This document shows positions 37,059-44,857 of a DNA stretch of 64,000 nt, piece by piece. Position numbers and translations under genes: made by a program. This DNA comes from Yersinia enterocolitica. Its GTDB lineage: Bacteria > Pseudomonadota > Gammaproteobacteria > Enterobacterales > Enterobacteriaceae. The notes under the pieces are model-generated. The model did no database searches. It saw only the letters and a program-made list of their open reading frames with translations, and was not told where the DNA came from. The number at the start of each line of letters is the position of its first letter. Position 1 is the first letter of the stretch. The stretch covers positions 1,550,001 through 1,614,000 of the forward strand of contig NBTC02000002.1 of assembly GCA_002082245.2 (NCBI GenBank), written 5' to 3'.

Positions 37059-37790
37059 TTATGACTGGGCTGTCTGTTTTCCCTCGCGGAGTTTCTCCAT
37101 GTGAGAGGCCCAGACATCAGGAGGGCAAGTAGCAGGGGTAACAATGCAAACCTTGCCATAACTCAACCCTGCGAGATCGACATTCACTTCAGTCTTGTTC
37201 GTGCTCATGTCGAGGCCGGTCAATTGCGCGGCGTTCTTAATATTGGGTGCCACCTGCCCGAATTTACCCGCAGCCCTAGCTTCTTTCGCAGCCTTATAAG
37301 ATAGGTCGGCCAAATCTTTTGCATCAAAGGTAACAAGCAGTGCTGCCTGTTGGCGCAACTCCTTAATGCGGGAACGTATATCTGGACGCCTCATTAAAAT
37401 TGAGGATTGAGATTCTGCTCGCGTCGGGGAGTAGCCAGCACAGATTGCAGCATCTTTCATCGGCATGCCCTGCACAATGTTCTGCGCAAATTGCTCATGC
37501 TGTGGTTTTAAAATGCCTTCGCTTTCTTGCGGCCTTTCACTCTCTCCGCTATTAGTGCGTGATATATCAGAGCTAGTGGCTGTGTGGGTTTGGGTGTCTT
37601 GCGCACTCTGCGCATTGCGCACTTTCTTTTGCGCACTTTGCGCATTATCTTGCGCAGACAATTTAATGTAGCGTCGCGCCGTAGCGTAATTTAATCCGTT
37701 CGCCTCACACCATGCTTTAGGGGAAATGTTTGTTTTGGCGTGATCGGTGAGGAACTGATTTTGTAATGCCCCCCAGTCCGGTTTTGCCAT
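37059..37790 (-). CDS. Terminase small subunit
   Basis: 243 residues. The N-terminus ([37 protein letters not shown]) resembles the phage terminase small subunit DNA-binding helix pattern. After a polar linker, a second terminase_2-type region has [24 protein letters not shown] and [15 protein letters not shown]. The linker contains the repeated NAQSAQ, encoded by a cluster of TGCGCA palindromes (37599-37656). It binds the packaging start site and hands DNA to the large subunit. Confidence 0.88.
   Translation of the reverse strand: MAKPDWGALQNQFLTDHAKTNISPKAWCEANGLNYATARRYIKLSAQDNAQSAQKKVRNAQSAQDTQTHTATSSDISRTNSGESERPQESEGILKPQHEQFAQNIVQGMPMKDAAICAGYSPTRAESQSSILMRRPDIRSRIKELRQQAALLVTFDAKDLADLSYKAAKEARAAGKFGQVAPNIKNAAQLTGLDMSTNKTEVNVDLAGLSYGKVCIVTPATCPPDVWASHMEKLREGKQTAQS
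37599..37656. repeat. TGCGCA palindrome cluster inside terS
   Basis: Six copies of TGCGCA at 37600, 37609, 37616, 37630, 37639 and 37651. They sit in two 18-base direct repeats TTGCGCAC(T/C)TGCGCATT-like (37599-37616 and 37629-37646, 17 of 18 identical, 30 bp apart). A seventh TGCGCA is near 37484. Packaging start sites lie inside terS in several pac phages, so this is a candidate. Confidence 0.85.
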
Positions 37791-37807
37791 AACGTTCTCC
37801 GTAAAAT

Positions 37808-37828
37808 AAAAAACCGCCCGTAGGCGGT
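37808..37828 (-). terminator. Intrinsic terminator upstream of terS
   Basis: On the minus strand ACCGCC-TACG-GGCGGT is followed by TTTTTTATTTTA. It lies between the 67-residue gene and terS on the late operon strand. Confidence 0.85.
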
Positions 37829-37839
37829 GAGCATTGGCA

Positions 37840-38043
37840 TCATTCTGTTTTTAGCGCTTCCTGAATAGCATCAGCGATAGTCGCTACATGAGTTACTGTA
37901 TGGGTGCAATCCCTATCTAACTTTTCTTTTCCGTCATAGCCAGTAGGAGCTGATACCGAGGCTTTAATAATTTCCAAAGCTGCCTGAACTGCTACCAACC
38001 GTTTAACTTCTTTACTTTGAGTTGAGAGGTAATTTTCTAACAT
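37840..38043 (-). CDS. Small hypothetical protein between lysis and packaging genes
   Basis: 67 residues from the ATG at 38043, which has GGAG seven bases upstream; a 16-residue longer frame lacks a ribosome site. The product starts MLENYLSTQSKEVKRLVA and ends ATIADAIQEALKTE: acidic-basic and helical, no cysteine cluster except one Cys in DRDCTHT. No family recognised. It is followed by a terminator. Confidence 0.65.
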   Translation of the reverse strand: MLENYLSTQSKEVKRLVAVQAALEIIKASVSAPTGYDGKEKLDRDCTHTVTHVATIADAIQEALKTE

Positions 38044-38485
38044 GCCGAACTCCATTTGCCAAATTGCCAAACCTGCCAATATGACAGGCATAAATAATAA
38101 ATGGGGATTAACAATATTTTTTCAATGGTCATTATTCGAAGTTGTTTGTAATCAGTGTTTCAGCAGCGCCTCATTAATAAATTCTACTTAGTAGTAATCA
38201 GTCGCCAATTTCAGAATTAAATAAAATGCCACCAGCCTGTTAATGCTCTGGGTGAGCGGTGGGAAACAGGTGATAGCATTGCTTATCGTGTATTGTCGCA
38301 ACCACTCATTGAATGACTGCTGCAATACAGGCCGTCTCTCCGACTGTCACATCGCTTCGCCTACAACGGCTGATGTTGCCGCTAATGCCCGATCAAGGTG
38401 TATTGGTTGTTTTTGATTCCACAGATACGCTCGATAGAGAGGTACTACGTCACCGCTAATACCTGTGGACTGCGACAACCCAACG
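38044..38485. other. Region between lysis cassette and small gene; possible decayed frame
   Basis: 442 bases without an intact gene. On the minus strand one frame runs from about 38509 to 38188 with a single TGA at 38347-38349, reading RALAATSAVVGEAM, stop, QSERRPVLQQSFNEWLRQY, and on to LATDYY, stop. If the TGA is a mutated TGG the frame encodes about 107 residues, but it has no ATG start and no family was recognised. The small gene's promoter may also lie here. Confidence 0.4.
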
Positions 38486-39007
38486 CTATTGATGTGTGGT
38501 GCTGTTAATTATTCGCCGGTCGTCAGTGACAACCTTTTGCAGCGCGGTGACCTTCTCGACTAACTTATCGGCTCGTTCAGCGATTGAAATAAGAAACCCG
38601 ACATCTGCGTCTGAAAATCCGCAGTCTCTGGCTGCATCAGTGAGCTGTCCACTGGCGGGAGTAACGGGCATATCCCCAACTGAAGCGGCGAGACACTCGA
38701 AACGCTTTTGCAGCTTGATATTGCCAGCGCGGTAAGCAGCAATAGTGCCTTTTGCTTTGTTCTCAGCATCTACTACCCCTTGTTGATATGCCTTTAATCC
38801 GGCTGACTGGGCAGCCTGAAGTTGAGCCTCTTTTTCGGCAGCACTTTTTTTGGCGGCTATTTCTGCCGTTAGGTCTGATTTATCGCGCTTAGTCCACTTG
38901 AGAGACCATTCCGAGTTTTTACTATCGCTACCCCACCAGTACCCGCCGCCGACTAAAACTGAAATCGTCAGTGCGACGGCTATCAATCTCAATAGGGTTT
39001 CTTTCAT
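38486..39007 (-). CDS. Rz-like spanin, inner membrane subunit
   Basis: 173 residues. A single N-terminal membrane anchor (LLRLIAVALTISVLVGGGYWWG) is followed by a long periplasmic coiled-coil helix rich in Ala, Lys and Glu, the i-spanin layout of lambda Rz. The outer-membrane partner Rz1 is encoded inside it in another frame (38560-38769). Together they fuse inner and outer membranes in the last lysis step. It overlaps the endolysin gene by four bases. Confidence 0.88.
   Translation of the reverse strand: MKETLLRLIAVALTISVLVGGGYWWGSDSKNSEWSLKWTKRDKSDLTAEIAAKKSAAEKEAQLQAAQSAGLKAYQQGVVDAENKAKGTIAAYRAGNIKLQKRFECLAASVGDMPVTPASGQLTDAARDCGFSDADVGFLISIAERADKLVEKVTALQKVVTDDRRIINSTTHQ
38560..38769 (-). 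CDS. Rz1-like outer membrane spanin lipoprotein (nested in Rz)
   Basis: 69 residues fully inside the Rz gene in a different frame, the lambda arrangement. The signal peptide MLRTKQKALLLLTALAISSC has a lipobox ending ISSC, so the mature lipoprotein starts at Cys20. The mature part is short, with Pro-rich CPLLPPVDSS as in other Rz1 proteins. It pairs with Rz through their C-termini across the periplasm. Confidence 0.85.
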   Translation of the reverse strand: MLRTKQKALLLLTALAISSCKSVSSVSPLQLGICPLLPPVDSSLMQPETADFQTQMSGFLFQSLNEPIS

Positions 39008-39414
39008 GCAGATATCTCGAAGTGAGGACTATCCGTTTCTCCCTTCTCTTGAATGCCGTTTCCGTTCCAATCGGCACCCCAGGTGATTTTCACACCCAGT
39101 TCACTGGCAGCTTGAAATATCGCCTTAGACACGGCCTTAAAAGAAGCTAAGTTGTCCCAGCCGGTCACCGGCAATAAATCAACAGCATTGCCATCGATAT
39201 GCTTGGATTTCATTGTCCAAGTGACAATCTTGCCTTCCGTTGTTCTTCCTTGGGCGTATAGCTGCTGTTGCCGTGCTACTGTGCGGATACCTTCGATCAC
39301 AATAAAATCAACGGTTGATAGCTCAAGGGCGCGGCGTACCACTTTCACCAAGTCAGCATTAACGCCTTTGAGGTTCCCCTCACTCCGCTGGCTGAATCTG
39401 AAATTACTTGTCAT
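39004..39414 (-). CDS. Endolysin, M15 family L,D/D,D-peptidase
   Basis: 136 residues from the ATG at 39414, which has GGAAGGG a few bases upstream; the longer frame from 39432 begins inside the holin end. It contains the M15 motif SKHIDGNAVDLLP (zinc ligands His and Asp in SxHxxGxAxD) and ends DSPHFEIS with the third ligand His. Such enzymes cut peptide stems of peptidoglycan. There is no signal peptide, so it depends on the holin encoded upstream. The gene overlaps both neighbours. Confidence 0.9.
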   Translation of the reverse strand: MTSNFRFSQRSEGNLKGVNADLVKVVRRALELSTVDFIVIEGIRTVARQQQLYAQGRTTEGKIVTWTMKSKHIDGNAVDLLPVTGWDNLASFKAVSKAIFQAASELGVKITWGADWNGNGIQEKGETDSPHFEISA

Positions 39415-39742
39415 TACCCTTCCCTTCTTCAATCGGCCGGCCCGTTACTTTCCATTTAAATAAACTGGATAAGTAATCCGTACCGAGATAACCAATAATG
39501 ACGCTCGATATATAGGCGAGGTCTGGCGATAACCCGAAAAAATCAAGAACGTCCCGCACCGCAAACGCTATAGCGGCGCACATCAGCGCATCGAGGAAGC
39601 ATCTACGCCACGGTTTTTCGTTATACCGTCCACGTAACCAGGCAATAATCCCAGCGATACCGCCATAGCCAAATTCGAGGCGATGTGCGGCAATCCATTT
39701 GGTGATGATGTCCATAAGGTCAGGGTTGTTATGCATTTTCAT
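39404..39742 (-). CDS. Lambda S-type holin with dual-start motif
   Basis: 112 residues with the lambda S pattern: IAWLRGRYN, then DALMCAAIAFAVRDVLDFFGLSPDLAY and ISSVIIGYLGTD, forming three membrane helices, and a charged C-terminal tail. It begins Met-Lys-Met as lambda S107/S105 does, so two products differing by a charged N-terminus, antiholin and holin, could be made. GGGGGAG upstream is spaced better for the second Met (39736). It times lysis by releasing the endolysin. Confidence 0.9.
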   Translation of the reverse strand: MKMHNNPDLMDIITKWIAAHRLEFGYGGIAGIIAWLRGRYNEKPWRRCFLDALMCAAIAFAVRDVLDFFGLSPDLAYISSVIIGYLGTDYLSSLFKWKVTGRPIEEGKGNDK

Positions 39743-39781
39743 ATCTCCCCCTCCCGGACGGGCTGGGCGTGTAGTGGAAAT

Positions 39782-39809
39782 AAAAAAAGGCCACCCGTAG
39801 GCAGCCTTT
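39782..39809 (-). terminator. Intrinsic terminator upstream of the lysis cassette
   Basis: On the minus strand AAAGGCTGCC-TACG-GGTGGCCTTT, a stem with two G-U-type pairs, is followed by TTTTTA. It lies between the RelA/SpoT-domain gene and the holin, so late transcription must pass it to express lysis genes. Confidence 0.78.
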
Positions 39810-39902
39810 AAATGTTTTGTCAGGCGGTTAACGCCCGCCCACTACGCCAGATATTTTCTTATAGACAATTGCCGGCTCTGGTACCGCCAATTTCATAAAC
39901 AA

Positions 39903-40961
39903 CTACAAGCATTCAGCTTGAATTTCTCGAATGTACTTCACAAACTCACCAGCGTCCAGGAAATAGCTTGGATATGCAGCCTTCAGGTTTCCTATGCTTT
40001 CAGTTGATACTAAAACAACTTGTACATGTGGGAGCTGCTCGGAGTTCGTTTCCCACTCAATATATGCAGTTGTGGCTTCATTGATTCTTTTTAACCCGAA
40101 ACTATTTATATCTACCGTCCCCGCAAGAGTGTCTAGGACTATGAGGTGATAGCTACCACTGTTTTTGCTTTCTGAGATATCCTTTATCGCAAACCGAAAC
40201 CCCAATAATTTATCAATAACTTGAAGTTTTTCCGTTTGGTCAACAACAGCTTTGTAGGTTTGCAATTTTGTCATGTGGGTATACGCTTCAACAGGAGGAC
40301 ACCCCTCCATGAGAGCGAAGGCGCTACCTACTAATGAGAAGTAGTCATTCCACTCGGTATCGGCCTCGCTAGACTTAATGGATTGCCCTACAAACGTACC
40401 CATTGTCTCAACTGCTGTAGCCCATGCGTGCTGAAGCTTGGTTCGAATCTGTATCTCTAGCAATAACCCATTATGATGAGGATTAGAGCTGCCTTGATAC
40501 TGATAGACCAAATGGATGCCTCGATATCCAGAATCTTTAGGCTGGTTTATATAATCTCGTTGCGACTTCAGTTCATGCTTGAATCTATTTTGCCCATTAT
40601 TGACATAACTTTCTTCAAGTTCCCTCACTGAAACAATGTCCTTGACGACAGCCCTAAGCCCGCCAAGATCTTGCATTCTTGCTAACTTCATTCCTGGAGA
40701 ACGATTCAACTTAGAAATAATTGATGGTATGCGCTTTAACCTTTGCGAAGCGACCCCATCCTGATCTGCGGCCTTCATCTTTCTACGCAGTGTCGTTTGG
40801 AAAGCATTCAAAGGGTGAACATACATCTCCCTGAGATTGTTTAATGCTTCTAGAGCCCAAAATAGATCATCCATCTTACAACCATCAATATCGCGCAGGA
40901 TTGAACCAGCTCTATTGATTTGCTTATTGCTGAATCTTAGCTCGACCATTTTCAAATCCAT
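39903..40961 (-). CDS. RelA/SpoT-domain protein, putative small alarmone synthetase
   Basis: 352 residues. The synthetase domain motifs are clear: RLKRIPSIISKL (residues 74-85), MQDLGGLR (96-103) with the catalytic-type Asp98, SGYRGIHLVY (144-153) with the stacking Tyr, and LEIQIRT (168-174) with the catalytic Glu169, then QHAWA. No HD hydrolase domain precedes it and no TGS/ACT domain follows. An uncharacterised C-terminal region of about 170 residues remains. It could make (p)ppGpp or another alarmone, or pyrophosphorylate tRNA as some toxSAS do. It is the first gene after Q and its leader terminator. No antitoxin-like gene is adjacent. Confidence 0.82.
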   Translation of the reverse strand: MDLKMVELRFSNKQINRAGSILRDIDGCKMDDLFWALEALNNLREMYVHPLNAFQTTLRRKMKAADQDGVASQRLKRIPSIISKLNRSPGMKLARMQDLGGLRAVVKDIVSVRELEESYVNNGQNRFKHELKSQRDYINQPKDSGYRGIHLVYQYQGSSNPHHNGLLLEIQIRTKLQHAWATAVETMGTFVGQSIKSSEADTEWNDYFSLVGSAFALMEGCPPVEAYTHMTKLQTYKAVVDQTEKLQVIDKLLGFRFAIKDISESKNSGSYHLIVLDTLAGTVDINSFGLKRINEATTAYIEWETNSEQLPHVQVVLVSTESIGNLKAAYPSYFLDAGEFVKYIREIQAECL

Positions 40962-41024
40962 TTATTTTTTCTGGATAATGTCAGATCAAATTAACTCCAG
41001 TCCAATAAAAATTTATTTCAGATG

Positions 41025-41053
41025 CAAAAAAAGCCCCGCATTTCTGCAGGGCT
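41025..41053 (-). terminator. Terminator in the late leader (tR'-like)
   Basis: On the minus strand AGCCC pairs with GGGCT around a TGCAGAAATGCGG loop region, followed by TTTTTTGC. It lies between Q and the first late gene, where Q-dependent phages have their leader terminator; the late promoter is expected between here and 41175. Confidence 0.75.
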
Positions 41054-41175
41054 CTCAAAGCTTTTTCTTGGCGCTCATCTACAGAAACGCCCATGATTTA
41101 GAGAAATTACGCCAACTTTATGCAAAATGCAAGCGATATGTTTAAAAAGTGTCGCCATTAGTAGCAATCATGCGC

Positions 41176-41940
41176 CTATCGTGTAATTCGCTGAAACTCA
41201 TCCTCTGCATAACTCTCTTCAATGTCACATTTAGCCACCAGCGACGCATAGAACGGCTTCCAATTGCGCGACCAAGATGATTGGGTTAGCTCTGGAAGCA
41301 GTGCTGTGATCGCTCTGTAAGCTGTTGTTGATGGTGTCCGTTTGTATCCAATTCCTGAGCAGCGTTCACACTCTTTCTCGACTGGCACACCAAGCCGCTT
41401 GGATTTCTCAAGGTCACGCACTTTACCGGTCCCATTACAGCGGCAACGATGGGAAATTTTCCCCTTTCCGTTACAGGGAGTGCACAATTCACCCACCAGT
41501 TCATCCTCTATCCATGCATCTGTTTTTTCACCGCATCCGGGGTGTTTAACCACTTTTTGAATGCTGTAAATCAGCCTCTTCCCTTTGCAGTGTTTACATG
41601 TGGTAGTAGCCGCTGCTGAACTGCTGTATTCCTCGTAGGCAAATTTAGCCAGGATAACCATACATTGAGCCATTCGGCGGCCCGATGCTTTGCCGACATG
41701 TTTCGGGGCATTCTTCATGGCAAACTGGGTAAGCTGTTCAACAGTTCTGATCCGGTCCTCTTTGCTTATGCCAACCTTGCCAAGATATGCAGCCATTCCG
41801 AAACTGGCCCGAGCCTCAACCATTCCCATTGCAGCGGCTAGGTCCGGTCCCTTGAGCGAGTCGGAAGAGGTAGCGCGGGGAGAATCCGTAATCATCTGGC
41901 TCTTGGCGCTGAACTGTTTCATTGCTGATTCTAATTTCAC
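41176..41940 (-). CDS. Antitermination protein Q, phage 82 type
   Basis: 254 residues. The pattern of phage 82 Q is evident: an N-terminal helical part (LAAAMGMVEARASFGMAAYLGKVG), then a zinc-finger region with CKHCKGKRLIY, CTPCNGKGKISHRCRCNGTG and CERCSGIGYKR (DnaJ-like repeats), then LLPELTQSSWSRNWKPFYASLVAKC. Q loads on RNA polymerase at the late promoter and makes it ignore terminators. At least six intrinsic terminators lie downstream in the late operon, all on its strand, which explains the need for it. Confidence 0.9.
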   Translation of the reverse strand: MKLESAMKQFSAKSQMITDSPRATSSDSLKGPDLAAAMGMVEARASFGMAAYLGKVGISKEDRIRTVEQLTQFAMKNAPKHVGKASGRRMAQCMVILAKFAYEEYSSSAAATTTCKHCKGKRLIYSIQKVVKHPGCGEKTDAWIEDELVGELCTPCNGKGKISHRCRCNGTGKVRDLEKSKRLGVPVEKECERCSGIGYKRTPSTTAYRAITALLPELTQSSWSRNWKPFYASLVAKCDIEESYAEDEFQRITR

Positions 41941-42902
41941 TATGCTGCCCTCTTTGTATAGACCTGCTCACGAACCTGGTCGCCGTTCATCACAAAATCA
42001 TTAAAATCGCCGTTATCAGGCCAACGCACGCTGACAGATATCAAATCGTTTTTTGCTCTGAGATTGGCGGTGGCACAATTAAACGCTGCGGCCTGTCCAG
42101 TGGCGGAATGTTTATCCATATCAGCGAAAATGATTAGGTGTTTTACGCCTGCCGGCACCCTGAATTTCTCCATGAATCCGGCATTGATTACTGACCATGT
42201 GTTTATCCCGTACACCTGATAGCAGGACAGTGATGTTTCAATGCCTTCAGCAACTCCCAGTGTGGAGGCAACTGGAAACATACGGATCGCCACTGAACGA
42301 GCATGATCGAGATAGTTCTGTTCCTGTAGTGATTTAAGCCGTTTAGCGCTATCACCGATATTCGCTTTTTTATCCCCATCAAGCAGGGTCTGATGCAGGT
42401 AACAGAGTTCCCCCTTATCATCTGTCGCCAGAGAATAAAGCGCCTGATATACCCGCCCTGCATGCCGCTGTTTATCGCAAAACCGGACCGCTTCAACAGG
42501 AAGCCGATTAATACCGCGCTGGCGCAAATAATCTGCGGCAGTGGTACCGCGCAAATCCACCAGCTTTGAAAACTTACTAATAACGCGCTGCCGCTGTTTC
42601 GCTGCCGAACTGGTGACAGGAATACTGATGTGTCGGTAGTTATTGCCAATAAGCTGATCCACCTCGGCGCACAGTGCTGAAAATGATTTACCTTGCGTCA
42701 GGTTAAGCAGCTTCATGCCATCGCCGCTATCACAGGTACAAATCCACGTTCCAGCACCTTCACGATCATCAATACGGAACTTGCCGCGAGCACCGCATGC
42801 TGGACACTCTCCCTTGAAGTGGTTTTTGCCAGTGATTGGCGGTAAACCAAAGTATTCAAAAATCTCAGCCCATCGGCCCTTTGCTGCTTCTGCTGTCTTC
42901 AT
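41940..42902 (-). CDS. Phage primase, zinc-binding and Toprim domains
   Basis: 320 residues. An N-terminal zinc ribbon shows CPACGARGKFRI and WICTCDSGDG, as in P4 alpha/T7 gp4-type primases. A Toprim domain has GVAEGIETSLSCYQVYG, with the catalytic-type Glu, and LIIFADMDKHSATGQ with the DxD metal ligands. No helicase domain is present; the helicase is the separate gene immediately upstream (overlap ATGA). It starts synthesis of primers for phage DNA replication. Confidence 0.88.
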   Translation of the reverse strand: MKTAEAAKGRWAEIFEYFGLPPITGKNHFKGECPACGARGKFRIDDREGAGTWICTCDSGDGMKLLNLTQGKSFSALCAEVDQLIGNNYRHISIPVTSSAAKQRQRVISKFSKLVDLRGTTAADYLRQRGINRLPVEAVRFCDKQRHAGRVYQALYSLATDDKGELCYLHQTLLDGDKKANIGDSAKRLKSLQEQNYLDHARSVAIRMFPVASTLGVAEGIETSLSCYQVYGINTWSVINAGFMEKFRVPAGVKHLIIFADMDKHSATGQAAAFNCATANLRAKNDLISVSVRWPDNGDFNDFVMNGDQVREQVYTKRAA

Positions 42903-44521
42903 GCTGGTTTCCTTAAACTTTTCCGTATTTCTTCAAGGTGATTTTTGGCATCAATAATTGCTGCGGTGGCGTCAATATTTCCGGTATTGCATTGCTGAAC
43001 TGGTGACTTTAATTTCTCCCTGCCCTTAGCAAAGGAGATGCGTTTATGTTTGATGTAGCTGCTAACTTCCGGTGTTATTTCCATCGGAAAATCACTTAAA
43101 CCATTAGGCCATTCGCTAAATTTGTCGTGGAAGGTATGTGAGCACCACCCATCGCTTACAGGCTTACCCATCGATGAGCGCTGACGTTGATAGAACTTGA
43201 TCTGACTCCACCAGGCTTGCTTGTCGGATTGGGTGAATACACGCTTTCCCTTGCCCAATTTTTTCAGTCCGCGCTGGGTGTCGGTATCCACGTCCTGTCC
43301 TGCCAGTGGCTTAAATCCACATTTAGGGCAGACGTATACCCCTGCGGGTTTCATGAAATGACACTCGGTGCATTCTTTAGGGAGTTTTTCAGTGCGTTCC
43401 TCTGCCTCACGACTGGCGCTATCTTTCATTCCGTCGCTTTTGGATGGCAGTTCGTTGTATTCGATAGAGTCAGGGAAGCCCAAACGATGCACTGTGCCGC
43501 TGTGATCGAAAATTAGACACGACTCTTTCCCTTGCGCAGTTCGAAGCCCACGGCCCAAGCTCTGTAGCCAGCGGATTTCGCTTTTTGTTGGTCGGGCATA
43601 AATAACGCAGCGGACATCACTGTCAAAGCCAGCCACCAGCACACCCACACTGACGATGATTTTCGTAGCGCCCATTTCGAAGCGATGAATGATGAGTTGA
43701 CGCTCTTCATGAGGTGTTTCAGCTACCATCACCTCGGCGTTAATCCCAACCTTATTAAACTGAATAGTGACGTAGTTCGCATGAGCTACGTTTACGCAGA
43801 ATGCCACCGTAGGCAGATCGCGCCCGTTCTGTAACCAGTTATCAACGATGTCGCCAACAAGGTCAGCACCACACATGATTTCTGCAAGTTGGGTTTCGTT
43901 ATAGTCAGATCCAAACTCAGCAGAAACTGTAGTTTTGACGCCTTTCAAGTCAGGTTTACCTGGTGCATAGAATTCGTAACCGCTCAGGTCGCCACGCTGG
44001 ATCAGCTCTCCGATAGTTGTTGGTTTAATCAGACGGCTATAGTAATTCCCCAAAAATGGTGAGAATGGCGTACCAGACAACCCAATAACTTTCACATTGG
44101 TTTCGGTAACCAGTCGATTAATCTCAATCAGGATCTGCTTTCTGCGTAAGTGGGCTTCATCAATAATCAACAGGTCAATGTTGTCGGGAAACTCACGGCG
44201 GATCAGTGTATCGGCGCTGGCAATCTGAATTTTTAGTGCTGGGTCATAGCTCGGGTGATTTCGCCAGATAAAGCTGATTTCATCTTCCGGCAAACCGTAT
44301 TCAACAAAGCGGCGGGAAGTCTGGTTGATCAGAACGGTGAACGGGGCAACAAACAGCACCCGCATACCACGACTGACAAAACCGTCAGCGATGAATGCCG
44401 CTAAGCCGGTTTTACCACTGCCTGTCGGTGCATAGACCATGAATGAATTAAATGACTTCCAGTCACGGCGCAGCATGTTCAAAGCGCGTTCCTGTGCGAA
44501 GTTCGGTGTAATGTTCAGCAT
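42899..44521 (-). CDS. Superfamily 2 DEAD/DEAH helicase
   Basis: 540 residues from the ATG at 44521, with GAGAGG upstream; six more residues are possible from 44539. Motifs: YAPTGSGKTGLAAF (Walker A), LLIIDEAHLR (DEAH-like Walker B), GLSGTPFS (motif III type) and, in the second RecA domain, SVGVLVAGFDSDVRCVIYARPTKS with LQSLGRGLRTAQGKE (motif VI). A C-terminal zinc finger C-x2-C-x9-C-x2-C (CTECHFMKPAGVYVCPKC) follows. It forms a replication pair with the downstream primase. Confidence 0.9.
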   Translation of the reverse strand: MLNITPNFAQERALNMLRRDWKSFNSFMVYAPTGSGKTGLAAFIADGFVSRGMRVLFVAPFTVLINQTSRRFVEYGLPEDEISFIWRNHPSYDPALKIQIASADTLIRREFPDNIDLLIIDEAHLRRKQILIEINRLVTETNVKVIGLSGTPFSPFLGNYYSRLIKPTTIGELIQRGDLSGYEFYAPGKPDLKGVKTTVSAEFGSDYNETQLAEIMCGADLVGDIVDNWLQNGRDLPTVAFCVNVAHANYVTIQFNKVGINAEVMVAETPHEERQLIIHRFEMGATKIIVSVGVLVAGFDSDVRCVIYARPTKSEIRWLQSLGRGLRTAQGKESCLIFDHSGTVHRLGFPDSIEYNELPSKSDGMKDSASREAEERTEKLPKECTECHFMKPAGVYVCPKCGFKPLAGQDVDTDTQRGLKKLGKGKRVFTQSDKQAWWSQIKFYQRQRSSMGKPVSDGWCSHTFHDKFSEWPNGLSDFPMEITPEVSSYIKHKRISFAKGREKLKSPVQQCNTGNIDATAAIIDAKNHLEEIRKSLRKPA

Positions 44522-44857
44522 TGTGTAACCTCTCGCCAATTAACTATTCCAGAGAAAACCTTTCTTCTGGTCTATGCCTACTCTGCGTATCATCTTGCTA
44601 GTACGGTGCATTTTGGAGGGCTAACCCTAGATCGAGATCTACCCAACCTATGGAGTGGTCTGTTGGAAAAGGCCTATTCCAATCCCACATCCACCTCCCC
44701 CCTTACCCCCCTCCTCCTTCTCCCTTATTCATGTACTAGCTAACGAGTACATTGATACGAAAAAAGACGGACAAAGAATCTCGACCTGCTAACACCTGAC
44801 ACCTTCAAGTCAGCGTGTAATTTACTGCTTCAAGCCGCCACACCTTCGGGGCTGCTA
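44522..44857. other. Gap upstream of the helicase-primase genes
   Basis: 336 bases without a gene. From 44683 to 44723 the plus strand is C-rich and the minus strand contains several G-runs, including GGGGGG twice and GGAGG/GGTGG, so the transcribed strand could fold as a G-quadruplex. An imperfect inverted repeat with GTAC ends (GTACTAGCTAACGAGTAC) lies at 44734-44751. These may be leader or origin elements; neither is proven. Confidence 0.45.

Noticed and set aside
37599..37656. CRISPR array or iteron origin at the TGCGCA cluster
   Set aside because: The repeats are short, lie in frame inside terS, and have no spacers of uniform length; a packaging site is the better guess.
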